Shown in pieces: positions 49,937 to 58,202 of a stretch of DNA of 64,000 bases. Below the pieces are notes generated by a model. That model had not been told where the DNA came from. It ran no database searches and worked only from the letters and a program-made list of their open reading frames with translations. The position numbers and the translations under genes are program-made. The stretch comes from an uncultured Alsobacter sp. (GTDB taxonomy: Bacteria > Pseudomonadota > Alphaproteobacteria > Rhizobiales > Beijerinckiaceae): contig NZ_CAMFHB010000002.1 in the NCBI RefSeq assembly GCF_945952055.1, forward strand, positions 1 to 64,000. Direction: 5' to 3'. Position 1 is the stretch's first letter; each line of letters begins with the position of its first letter.

Positions 49937-50956
49937 ATGTCCAACGCCTCGCTTCTGTCGCGCCGCACCCTGGTCAAGGCCGCCGCCGCGGTCCCCCTCG
50001 TCGCGATCCTGCGCCGGCCGGCCCATGCGGCCGAGTTCACCTACAAGCTCGCCACCGGGCAGGACCCGACCCATCCGGTCAACAAGCGCGCCCAGGAGGC
50101 CATCGACCGCATCAAGGAGGCGAGCAGCGGCAAGCTCGAGATCAACCTGTTCCCGGCCAACCAGCTGGGCTCGGACACCGACCTGCTCACCCAGGTGCGC
50201 AACGGCGGTGTGGAGTTCTTCAACCTCTCCTCGCTGATCCTGGCGACCTTCGTGCCGGCCGCCGGCATCGTGAACCTCGGCTTCCTGTTCACGAGCTACG
50301 ACGCGGTGTGGAAGGCGATGGACGGCGAGCTCGGCTCCTACATCCGCGCCCAGGTCGCCAAGACGCCGATCTTCACGGTCTCCAAGGCCTGGGACAACGG
50401 CTTCCGGCACATCACCTCGTCCGGCCGCGAGATCCGCACCGCCGAGGACCTGAAGGGCTTCAAGCTGCGCGTGCCGGCCGCGCCGAATCTCACCTCGCTG
50501 TTCCAGGCGCTGGGTGCCGGCCCCGCCCCGATCAACTTCAACGAGGTCTATTCCGCGCTGCAGACCAAGGTCGTCGACGGCCAGGAGAACCCGCTGCCGA
50601 TCATCGCGACGGCCCGCCTCTACGAGGTGCAGAAGACCTGCAGCCTCACCGGGCACGTCTGGGACAACTACTGGATCCTCGGCAACAAGCGCGCCTTCGA
50701 CAAGCTGCCGAAGGACCTGCAGGAGATCGTGACGCGCGAGTTCGACCGCTCGGCCATGGACGAGCGCGCCGACATCGCCAGGCTCAGCGACTCGCTGCGG
50801 GCCGACCTGACGGGCAAGGGCATGCAGTTCATCGACGTCGACCGCGCCGCCTTCCGGGCCTCGCTCGCCAAGACGAGCTTCTACGCCGACTGGAAGGCGA
50901 AATTCGGCGACGACGCCTGGGCGCAGCTCGAGAAGGCCGCCGGAAAGCTCGGGTGA
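49937..50956 (+). CDS. TRAP transporter substrate-binding protein, DctP family
   Basis: A 339-residue periplasmic binding protein. The signal peptide (LLSRRTLVKAAAAVPLVAILRRPAHA) contains a twin-arginine-like pair. The DctP landmarks are LATGQDPTHPVNKRAQEA, the conserved Arg in KGFKLRVP that binds the carboxylate, and NFNEVYSALQTKVVDGQENP. It would bind an organic or sugar acid for Na+/H+-driven uptake. GGAGGAAA is at the proper distance from ATG 49937. Confidence 0.92.
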   Translation: MSNASLLSRRTLVKAAAAVPLVAILRRPAHAAEFTYKLATGQDPTHPVNKRAQEAIDRIKEASSGKLEINLFPANQLGSDTDLLTQVRNGGVEFFNLSSLILATFVPAAGIVNLGFLFTSYDAVWKAMDGELGSYIRAQVAKTPIFTVSKAWDNGFRHITSSGREIRTAEDLKGFKLRVPAAPNLTSLFQALGAGPAPINFNEVYSALQTKVVDGQENPLPIIATARLYEVQKTCSLTGHVWDNYWILGNKRAFDKLPKDLQEIVTREFDRSAMDERADIARLSDSLRADLTGKGMQFIDVDRAAFRASLAKTSFYADWKAKFGDDAWAQLEKAAGKLG

Positions 50957-50960
50957 CGGC

Positions 50961-51245
50961 ATGGCCCAGGCACCGCACCTCACCGTGGAGGCCGCCGACC
51001 TGCGGCCTCCCACCCCCTGGGCCGCCGCAGCGCTGCGCGCCGGCGAGCTCCTGAAGCCGGCGGTGGCGATCCCCGCCGCCGGCCTCGTCGTGGCCGAGAT
51101 CGTCGTCCTGCTCGCCGGCATCGTGGCCCGCTACGTGTTCCATTCGCCATCGTCTGGGCGGACGAGCTCTCCGGCATCCTGTTCCTGTGGCTCGCCATGC
51201 TGGGCTCGGTCCTCGCCCTGCAGCGCGACGAGCACATGCGGATGA
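50961..51245 (+). pseudogene. TRAP small permease (DctQ) domain, frameshifted 5' part of a DctQM fusion
   Basis: The reading frame from ATG 50961 gives a DctQ-like start with two hydrophobic segments up to ...VARYVFHSP, then loses homology. At about 51147 one base appears to be missing: adding one base between CC (51147-51148) and ATC (51149) restores IVWADELSGILFLWLAMLGS in the frame that runs on to 52843. The intact gene would be one 627-residue DctQM fusion. This is either a true inactivating mutation or a sequencing/assembly error. Confidence 0.75.
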
Positions 51246-52843
51246 CGGCGGTGGTGGCGCGGCTCCAGCCGGCCGCACGCGCCCTCCTCGACGTCGTGGC
51301 CATCGCCGCGGCGCTCGCCTTCCTGGTGCTCGTCATCGAGCCGGCCTTCGAGTTCGCGGCCGACGAAGTCTACGTGACGACGCCGGCGCTCGGCATCGTC
51401 AACTCCTGGCGCGCGGCGGCCCTGCCCGTCGGGCTCGGGCTGATGCTGGTCGTCGCGGCGCTCAAGCTCGCGACCGTGGGCGACCTGCGCCGCATCGCCA
51501 CCGCTGTCGCGGTGGTCGTGGCCATCATGGCCGTGTTCTGGCTGCTCGGCCCGGTCCTGAAGCCGCTCGGCAAGCTCAACCTGCTGATCTTCTTCGTCGG
51601 GCTCGTGGGCGCGATGGTGTTCGCGGCGGTGCCGATCGCCTTCGCCTTCGGTCTCGCCACCTTCGGCTATCTCGCCCTCACCACCACCACGCCGGAGGTG
51701 GTGCTGATCGGGCGCATGGATGAGGGCATGAGCCATCTTATCCTGCTCTCCGTGCCGCTCTTCGTGTTCCTGGGCCTGCTCATCGAGATGACCGGCATGG
51801 CGCGCGCCATGGTGGCCTTCCTGGCGAGCCTGCTCGGGCACGTGCGCGGCGGCCTGCACTACGTGCTGGTCGGCGCCATGTACCTCGTCTCCGGCATCTC
51901 GGGCTCCAAGGCCGCCGACATGGCCGCGGTCGCCCCCGTGCTGTTCCCGGAGATGCAGAAGCGCGGCGCCAAGCCCGGCGACCTCGTCGCCCTGCTGTCG
52001 GCGACCGGCGCGCAGACCGAGACCATCCCGCCCTCGCTCGTGCTGATCACCATCGGCTCGGTGACGGGCGTGTCGATCTCGGCGCTGTTCACCGGCGGGC
52101 TCCTGCCCGGCGTAGTCCTCGCCGTGCTGCTCTGCCTCATGGTGTGGTGGCGCTACCGCAACGAGGACCTGAGCCATGTCCGCCGGGCGACCGGCCGGGA
52201 GATCGGCAAGGCCCTCGTCGTGGCGATCCCGGCCCTGGCCCTGCCCTTCGTCATCCGCGCCGCGGTCGTCGAGGGCGTGGCGACGGCGACCGAGGTCTCG
52301 ACCATCGGCATCGTTTACTCCGTGCTCGCCGGGCTCCTGATCTACCGCCAGTTCCCGCCGAAGCGGCTCTACCCGATGCTGATCGAGACGGCGGCGCTGT
52401 CGGGCGCCATCCTGCTCATCATCGGCGCGGCGACCGGCATGGCGTGGGCGCTGACGCAATCAGGATTCTCGGCGGCGCTGGCCAAGGTGATGATGCAGGT
52501 CCCGGGCGGCGCGCCGACCTTCCTCGCCGTCACCATCGTGGCCTTCGTCATCCTCGGCAGCGTGCTGGAAGGCATCCCTGCCATCGTCCTCTTCGGGCCC
52601 CTGCTCTTCCCCATCGCCCGGCAGATCGGCGTGCATGACGTGCACTACGCGATGGTGGTGATCCTCGCCATGGGCATCGGCCTCTTCGCCCCGCCCTTCG
52701 GGGTCGGCTACTACGCGGCCTGCGCCATCAGCCGCATCCACCCGGACGAAGGCATGAAGCCGATCGTCGGCTACATGGTGATGCTGCTCATCGGCACGAT
52801 CGTCATCGCCGCGGTGCCCTGGCTGTCGATCGGGTTTCTTTAG
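51197..52843 (+). CDS. TRAP large permease (DctM) with remnant of fused DctQ
   Basis: The frame from 51197 encodes 548 residues. Residues ~1-100 are the second half of the DctQ domain (LALQRDEHMRMTAVV...). From about residue 115 the DctM large permease follows, with its many helices and typical GVSISALFTGGLLPGVV, VLEGIPAIVLFGPLLFPIA and GLFAPPFGVGYYAAC motifs. The true start is probably at 50961, as a fusion broken by a frameshift near 51147; ATG 51197 is internal. If the shift is real, a partial permease might still be translated but would probably not function. Confidence 0.85.
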   Translation: MLGSVLALQRDEHMRMTAVVARLQPAARALLDVVAIAAALAFLVLVIEPAFEFAADEVYVTTPALGIVNSWRAAALPVGLGLMLVVAALKLATVGDLRRIATAVAVVVAIMAVFWLLGPVLKPLGKLNLLIFFVGLVGAMVFAAVPIAFAFGLATFGYLALTTTTPEVVLIGRMDEGMSHLILLSVPLFVFLGLLIEMTGMARAMVAFLASLLGHVRGGLHYVLVGAMYLVSGISGSKAADMAAVAPVLFPEMQKRGAKPGDLVALLSATGAQTETIPPSLVLITIGSVTGVSISALFTGGLLPGVVLAVLLCLMVWWRYRNEDLSHVRRATGREIGKALVVAIPALALPFVIRAAVVEGVATATEVSTIGIVYSVLAGLLIYRQFPPKRLYPMLIETAALSGAILLIIGAATGMAWALTQSGFSAALAKVMMQVPGGAPTFLAVTIVAFVILGSVLEGIPAIVLFGPLLFPIARQIGVHDVHYAMVVILAMGIGLFAPPFGVGYYAACAISRIHPDEGMKPIVGYMVMLLIGTIVIAAVPWLSIGFL

Positions 52844-52896
52844 AGCATGCCGCGAAAAGCTGGAATCCGGCTTTTCGCGAGAAGCATGCGACCACC
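52843..52896. repeat. GCATGC-flanked palindromic repeat, family C copy 2
   Basis: Starts at the last base of the TRAP permease stop codon and matches copy 1 (47817-47868) in layout: GCATGC ends, AAAAG...CTTTT core. Confidence 0.75.
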
Positions 52897-52902
52897 AAGA
52901 AA

Positions 52903-52945
52903 CCTAGCGCATGCTTCGTTTCCAATAAGCGAAGCATGCGCTAGG
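52903..52945. terminator. Perfect 16-bp inverted repeat between convergent genes
   Basis: Arms 52903-52918 and 52930-52945 are exact reverse complements around an 11-base loop, directly after the family C repeat and sharing its GCATGC words. Located between the TRAP permease and the convergent MocR gene, it probably serves as a bidirectional terminator-like stem. No T-run is visible. Confidence 0.55.
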
Positions 52946-53004
52946 CCGCTGACCTAACGATCGTCCGGGACGGCGGGGCAGCGATGCCCCGCCATCCGCG
53001 TGCT

Positions 53005-54354
53005 CTACGCGCCATCGAGAGGGCTCGCCCATCCGGCCGCCCGCGTGATCGCCTCGGCGACGGCCGGGGCCTCGGCCGGCGGGAGGCAGCTCGCGGCGAC
53101 CCGCACGAAATCGAGCGAAGCGAGGGAGAAGTTCTTGCCCGGCGCCACACCGATGCCCTGCGCGCCCAGCAGCGCCGTGGCGTCGCGCCCCGGCATCACG
53201 GGCACGAAGAGGGACAGGCCGTGGCCCGGCTGCACGGATACGCCGCGGCGCTGGAATTCGCCCGCCAGCACCTCGCGACGGTGACGATAAACCCGACGGG
53301 CCTCCTCAACGCGCACCGCCGTCGCCGGGTCGCGGAGCAGCCACGCCGCGGCAGCCTGGAGAATGCGGCTGGTCCAACCGGCGCTGAAGCCGCGATAGCT
53401 CTGGATCTCCTCGACGAGCACGGCCGACGCCGAAAGCACGGCGAGGCGCAGGTCGGGTCCGAGCGTCTTCGAGTAGGACAACACGTGGATGACGCGGTCG
53501 GGCATGAGCTGGCCTAGCGACAGCCGCGGCGCGTCCATGACGTCGCCGATGCCGTCGTCCTCCACGACGAGCGTGTCGCTGCCCTGCAGCAGGCGCCCGA
53601 GTTCGCCTAGTCGCTCGGCGGTGAGCAAGGCGCCGGTGACGGCGTGGACCCGCGGCTGGAAGATGAACAGCGCCGGCCGCCGGGCCAGCGCCTCGGCCAG
53701 GGCGTCGGGTCGCGGACCGGCCGCGTCGCACGCGACCGGCAGGATCGGGACGTTGAAGTCCTCCAGGATGTCGAGGATGCGAAGACCCGTGGGGTCTTCC
53801 ACCGCCACGGGCGCGCCGGGCGGCACCAGCGCGTGGACGATGGTGTGGATGGCGCTGTAGCCGCCGTCCGTCGCCAGGAAGGCGCTGGCGTCATAGGGCC
53901 AGCTTCGGCGCACGGCCAGCTCCAGCTCGGGCAGGATGCGCACACGGTCGTAGCTGTTGAGGCCCTCCGCCCGCGCTCCGTGGGCCAGGGCGTCGCGCAG
54001 GTCCGGCAGGAGTTCCGGGTCCGGAACGGCTCGCGCCAGATTGAGCCCCTGGTCCAGCCTTTGCTGCCCGCTCATCAGCCGCTCGGGGCGCGGCGAGAAG
54101 CTGTCGCTGATGACCCAGGAGCCGTTGCGGCCGCGGCCGCTGATGATCCTGTGGCGCCTGAGATCGGCCCAGGCCTGCGAGATGGTCGCGGGACTGACCC
54201 GCAGCTCGAAGGCGAGGTCGCGGACCGTCGGCAGCTTGGCCCCGACCGGCAGGACGCCGGTCCGCACCAGCGCCGCCGTTTCCTGCGCGATGCCGCGCCG
54301 GGTGGCCTGGCCGAGCCGGCTCGCGAACCATCGGGCATCGAACGCGTCGGACAT
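53005..54354 (-). CDS. MocR-type regulator (GntR HTH + aminotransferase-like domain)
   Basis: A 449-residue MocR/PdxR-family protein. The N-terminal winged helix (KLPTVRDLAFELRVSPATISQAWADLRRHRII) is joined to a fold-type I aminotransferase-like domain. The PLP-binding Lys is in VLSYSKTLGPDLRLAVLS, and DPTGLRILDILEDF and VEDDGIGD are other PLP-site regions. Such proteins bind PLP and usually regulate an adjacent divergent gene; here that is the 4,5-dihydroxyphthalate-decarboxylase-like gene at 54444. Confidence 0.9.
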   Translation of the reverse strand: MSDAFDARWFASRLGQATRRGIAQETAALVRTGVLPVGAKLPTVRDLAFELRVSPATISQAWADLRRHRIISGRGRNGSWVISDSFSPRPERLMSGQQRLDQGLNLARAVPDPELLPDLRDALAHGARAEGLNSYDRVRILPELELAVRRSWPYDASAFLATDGGYSAIHTIVHALVPPGAPVAVEDPTGLRILDILEDFNVPILPVACDAAGPRPDALAEALARRPALFIFQPRVHAVTGALLTAERLGELGRLLQGSDTLVVEDDGIGDVMDAPRLSLGQLMPDRVIHVLSYSKTLGPDLRLAVLSASAVLVEEIQSYRGFSAGWTSRILQAAAAWLLRDPATAVRVEEARRVYRHRREVLAGEFQRRGVSVQPGHGLSLFVPVMPGRDATALLGAQGIGVAPGKNFSLASLDFVRVAASCLPPAEAPAVAEAITRAAGWASPLDGA

Positions 54355-54443
54355 GCGGCTCTCGAATTCAAACTATAAATGTTCAGTAACACAATAACTT
54401 TTGATCCGTCACCGCCCCCTCGCTACCGTCCGCTTGCATCGCC
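54355..54443. promoter_or_regulatory. AT-rich divergent promoter region (MocR / decarboxylase-like operon)
   Basis: A short intergenic region with an AT-rich core at about 54362-54405. It must hold both promoters and probably the MocR binding sites, but no clean repeat could be assigned. Confidence 0.4.
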
Positions 54444-55412
54444 ATGGAGGGTTTTCGCGTGACCGTCACGCTGCGCATCGCCACGCGCGACTGGGACTAC
54501 CTGACGCCGCTGCTGCTGGGCGACGTCACCTCGGACCGCCTGTCGTTGCAGATCACGCGGGTGGGCACGCTGATTTCCGACCTCGCCACCTCGGCGGACT
54601 ACGACGCGGCCGAGCTGTCCTTCAGCCGCTACGTGTCGGCGATGGCGGCCGGAGCGTCGGCCGTGGTCGGCATTCCCTGCTTCATCATGCGGGGCTTTCG
54701 CCACCGCTGCGTGATCACCACGGATGCGAGCCCGCTGGAGCACTTCTCGCAGCTCAAGGGCAAGCGGATCGGCGTGACGGGCTGGCGCGACAGCGGCAAC
54801 ACCTGGACCCGCGCTGCGCTGCGCCGGGACGGCGTGGGCGTCGAGGACGCCTTCTGGATCGCCGGGCGGCTGACCGCCCAGCACCCCATCGTCGACCGGC
54901 TCGACGGCTTCGGCCGCCCGGGGCTCATCGAGGCCGATCCGGACGAACGCCCGATGATGGAGATGCTGGCGCGCGGCGACCTCGACGCGATCTTCACCCC
55001 CTTCATGCCCGACGGATTCTTCGGCCCGGGGTCCGGCTTCCGCCAGGTGCTGCGCGACTTCCGCCAGGCGGAATGCGCCTACTACGCCGAGGTCGGCTAC
55101 GTGCCGGCCCACCATCTGGTCGGCATCAAGGCCGACATGCTGCGCGCCCACCCCTGGATCGCCGACGAACTGACGCGGCTTCTCGACGAGAGCCAGCGCG
55201 CCTGGACCGCCAAGCGCCGCAAATATGCCGAGACGTCGCCGTTCGTGCTCGACGAGTTCGTCTTCGCGGGGCGTGCGCTGGCCCCCGACTGGAACGACAG
55301 CGGCCGCGACCTCAACCGGCCGATGATCGAGACCTTCGCCCGGGAGTTGTTCACGCAGGGCATCATGCCCGCGCCCATGACCGCCGAGGCCCTGTTCCCA
55401 GGGCTGCAATGA
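54444..55412 (+). CDS. 4,5-dihydroxyphthalate decarboxylase-like / periplasmic-binding-fold protein
   Basis: A 322-residue protein with the periplasmic-binding fold but no signal peptide. The N-terminal part (LRIATRDWDYLTPLLLGDV, DAAELSFSRYVSA, IPCFIMRGFRHRCVIT, LKGKRIGVTGW) matches the 4,5-dihydroxyphthalate decarboxylase group. This is a cytoplasmic enzyme family that evolved from solute-binding proteins and is often mis-labelled as an ABC component. It may act on an aromatic or heterocyclic acid, or be a decayed binding protein. It is the first gene of an amino-acid-type ABC operon, 53 bases before its binding protein. Confidence 0.75.
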   Translation: MEGFRVTVTLRIATRDWDYLTPLLLGDVTSDRLSLQITRVGTLISDLATSADYDAAELSFSRYVSAMAAGASAVVGIPCFIMRGFRHRCVITTDASPLEHFSQLKGKRIGVTGWRDSGNTWTRAALRRDGVGVEDAFWIAGRLTAQHPIVDRLDGFGRPGLIEADPDERPMMEMLARGDLDAIFTPFMPDGFFGPGSGFRQVLRDFRQAECAYYAEVGYVPAHHLVGIKADMLRAHPWIADELTRLLDESQRAWTAKRRKYAETSPFVLDEFVFAGRALAPDWNDSGRDLNRPMIETFARELFTQGIMPAPMTAEALFPGLQ

Positions 55413-55464
55413 CTTAAGGTGCGGCACCCGCCGGACCCGCTTCGAACCTCGAGGGAGACCGCAG

Positions 55465-56334
55465 ATGACCGTGAAAGCACTCGCCCTGGCCGCGCTCGTG
55501 GCGCTTTGCGCCCCTGCGGCGCTGGCCCAGACCATCCCCGCGCAGAAGGTCGACGAGGCCCTGAGGGCCAAGCTGCCGGAGGAGATCCGCAAGGCGGGCA
55601 AGATGACGGCCGTGAACAACGGCTCGTTCCCGCCCTATGAGATCGTCACCGGCACCGAGCTCACCGGCGCCACCAAGGACATGTCCGAGGCCATCGGCCA
55701 GCTGCTCGGCATCACCATCGAGCACGCCACCGTCGCCGGGCTGCCGGCGCTCCTGAGCGGCGTGAACTCCGGCCGCTACCAGTTCGCCATGGGCCCGGTG
55801 GGCGACTATCCCGACCGCCAGAAGGCCAACGACTTCGTCGACTGGGCCCGCGAATACGTCGTCTTCGCCGTGGAGAAGGGCAATCCCAAGAAGATCGCCT
55901 CGCTGGAGACGACCTGCGGCACCAAGGTCTCCGTGATGGCCGGCGGCTCCGCCGAGAAGGTCATCAAGGAGTTCTCCGGCAAGTGCTCCGGTCTCGGCAA
56001 GGAGCCGGTGGAGGTGCAGTCCTACACCGACCAGCCGGCCTCGATCCTGGCCGTGCGCTCCAAGCGCGCCGACGCGTTCTTCTCCTCGCAGGCGCCGCTG
56101 ACCTATTTCGTGCAGCAGGCCAACGGCCAGCTCGAGCTGACCGGCGTGGGGCTCTCCAACGGCTTCAACGACATCTACCAGGGCGCGGTCACAGCCAAGG
56201 GCTCGCCGCTCGCGGGCGTCCTGAAGGACGCCTTCGACGTCCTCATCGCCAACGGCACCTATGCCGCGGTGATGAAGAAGTGGGGCCTGGGGAACAACAT
56301 GGTCAAGAAGGCCGGCCTGAACCAGGGCCAGTGA
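55465..56334 (+). CDS. Polar amino acid ABC transporter substrate-binding protein (family 3)
   Basis: A 289-residue SBP_bac_3 protein. The signal peptide (LALAALVALCAPAALAQ) ends in an Ala-x-Ala-type site. The mature region has NNGSFPPYEIV near its start and ASILAVRSKRADAFFSS. It would bind a polar amino acid or a similar zwitterionic acid. The permease and ATPase follow at 56510 and 57412. GGAGA is upstream of ATG 55465. Confidence 0.92.
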   Translation: MTVKALALAALVALCAPAALAQTIPAQKVDEALRAKLPEEIRKAGKMTAVNNGSFPPYEIVTGTELTGATKDMSEAIGQLLGITIEHATVAGLPALLSGVNSGRYQFAMGPVGDYPDRQKANDFVDWAREYVVFAVEKGNPKKIASLETTCGTKVSVMAGGSAEKVIKEFSGKCSGLGKEPVEVQSYTDQPASILAVRSKRADAFFSSQAPLTYFVQQANGQLELTGVGLSNGFNDIYQGAVTAKGSPLAGVLKDAFDVLIANGTYAAVMKKWGLGNNMVKKAGLNQGQ

Positions 56335-56393
56335 GTCCGTAGCCCTGCGCACTCGAGAAGCCGTCCGTCAGTCCAGCGTGCTCACCCTCTCCA

Positions 56394-56428
56394 CGTCTTG
56401 CCCCGGGCCAAGTCCGGGCAGGACGGCG
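56394..56428. repeat. Partial family A repeat (copy 4)
   Basis: Only one arm-like stretch with GGGCCAAG...CCGGGCAGGACGG is kept, between the binding protein and the permease. It resembles half of the element at 45860 and is probably a deletion relic. Confidence 0.55.
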
Positions 56429-56509
56429 GAGAGGGTTCGCGAACGCGGACGCTGACCCGATACGCCGGCTGCTCGAGAGATTGACCCAAAAGCCCCGAGG
56501 AGCATCGCG

Positions 56510-57415
56510 ATGACTGCCGTGCCGATCGCCGCCCCTGCCAGCCTCCCGGCCGATGCGCTGCGCGACGTGCGCAAGGCCCATGCCCCTTTCCCCATGGGCC
56601 GCGTCGTCGCATGGATCGTCGCCGGTCTGATCCTCGGCGGGTTCGTCTATATCTGCGCCGTCAATCCGAACTTCGGCTGGCCGGTCGTGGGCCAGTACTT
56701 CTTCGACCCGACGGTCCTCAAGGGACTGTCGGTGTCGCTGGGACTGACGGCGGTGGCGATGGTGCTCGGCATCGTGCTCGGCCTCCTGGTGGCCGTCGCA
56801 CGCATGTCGAAGGATCGGCTGTCGTCGTCGCTGGCCGGCCTGTTCATCTGGTTCTTCCGTGGCGCTCCGCTGCTGGTGCAGCTGATCTTCTGGTACAACC
56901 TCTCGGTCCTGTTCCCGAAGATTTCGATCGTGATCCCCTTCGGTCCGACGCTCGCGTCGTGGGACACGAACCACCTCATTACGCCGCTCACCGCCGCCAT
57001 CATCGGACTGTCGCTCAACGAGGCCGCCCTCATGGCCGAGATCATCCGGGGCGGGCTCATCTCGGTCGACCGCGGCCAGACCGAGACGGCGCAGGCCTTC
57101 GGCATGACCCGGGGACGGATCCTGCGCCGCATCGTGCTGCCCCAGGCGATGAAGGCGATCGTGCCGCCCACCGGCAACCAGCTCATCAGCATGATCAAGG
57201 CGACGTCGCTGGTCAGCGTCATCGCCATGGCCGACCTCCTCTACTCGGTGCAGTCGATCTACAACCGCACCTTCGAGGTCATTCCCATGCTGCTGGTGGC
57301 GGTGTTCTGGTACCTGCTGATCACCTCGGTGCTCAACGTCGTGCAGGGCGCCATCGAGCGGCACTACGGCCGCAGCGAGCGGGCGACGGCGACGATCCGG
57401 AAGGACAACCCATGA
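56510..57415 (+). CDS. Polar amino acid ABC transporter permease
   Basis: A 301-residue HisM/GlnP-type membrane protein. A ~30-residue polar N-terminus precedes about five to six helices. The EAA-type loop for the ATPase contact ([28 protein letters not shown]) is clear. Its stop codon is overlapped by the ATPase ATG (ATGA). Only one permease gene is present, so a homodimeric pore is likely. Confidence 0.92.
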   Translation: MTAVPIAAPASLPADALRDVRKAHAPFPMGRVVAWIVAGLILGGFVYICAVNPNFGWPVVGQYFFDPTVLKGLSVSLGLTAVAMVLGIVLGLLVAVARMSKDRLSSSLAGLFIWFFRGAPLLVQLIFWYNLSVLFPKISIVIPFGPTLASWDTNHLITPLTAAIIGLSLNEAALMAEIIRGGLISVDRGQTETAQAFGMTRGRILRRIVLPQAMKAIVPPTGNQLISMIKATSLVSVIAMADLLYSVQSIYNRTFEVIPMLLVAVFWYLLITSVLNVVQGAIERHYGRSERATATIRKDNP

Positions 57416-58179
57416 GCGCGAGCCCCATCGTGCGGGCGCGCGGCGTCTGCAAGGCCTTCGGTGCCAACGAGGTGCTCAAGGGCATCGACCTCGACGTGGC
57501 CCCCGGCGAGGTCGTGGTGATCCTCGGGCCCTCGGGCTCGGGCAAGTCCACGTTCCTGCGCTGCATCAACCACCTGGAGGCCATCGACCGCGGCTTCATC
57601 GAGGTCGCCGGCGAGCAGATGGGCTACCGGCTCGACGGGGAGCGGCTGACGCGGCTCTCCGAGCGCCAGATCGCCGTTCAGCGGCGCAAGATCGGCATGG
57701 TCTTCCAGCAGTTCAATCTCTACGGCCACATGACCGTGCTGCAGAACGTGGTGGAGGCCCCCATCGGCGTGCATCACCAGCCCCGCGAGGAGGCGCTGCG
57801 CTACGGCCGCGAGCTTCTGGCCCGCGTCGGCCTGTCCGACAAGGAGAACGCCTATCCGCGCCAGCTCTCCGGCGGCCAGCAGCAGCGCGTCGCCATCGCC
57901 CGCGCGCTCGCCATCCGGCCGACGCTGATGCTGTTCGACGAGCCGACCTCCGCGCTCGATCCCGAGCTCGTCGGCGAGGTCCTCGCCACGATGCGCGACC
58001 TCGCCAGCCAGGGGCTGACCATGATCGTGGTGACCCACGAGATCGGCTTCGCCCGGGAGGCGGCCGACAGGGTCGTCTTCATGGATGGCGGTGTTATTGT
58101 GGAGCAGGGCAAGCCGGAGGACGTCCTCGGCAATCCGAGCCAGCCCCGCACCCGCAGCTTCCTCAGCCGCTTCGTCTGA
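57412..58179 (+). CDS. Polar amino acid ABC transporter ATPase
   Basis: A 255-residue GlnQ/HisP-type ATPase. It has Walker [11 protein letters not shown]-loop [17 protein letters not shown], signature [15 protein letters not shown], Walker [16 protein letters not shown] and the VTHEIGFA H-loop. It overlaps the permease by four bases and completes the importer. Confidence 0.93.
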   Translation: MSASPIVRARGVCKAFGANEVLKGIDLDVAPGEVVVILGPSGSGKSTFLRCINHLEAIDRGFIEVAGEQMGYRLDGERLTRLSERQIAVQRRKIGMVFQQFNLYGHMTVLQNVVEAPIGVHHQPREEALRYGRELLARVGLSDKENAYPRQLSGGQQQRVAIARALAIRPTLMLFDEPTSALDPELVGEVLATMRDLASQGLTMIVVTHEIGFAREAADRVVFMDGGVIVEQGKPEDVLGNPSQPRTRSFLSRFV

Positions 58180-58202
58180 ACCATCCGGTCCTTCGCCCTG
58201 CC

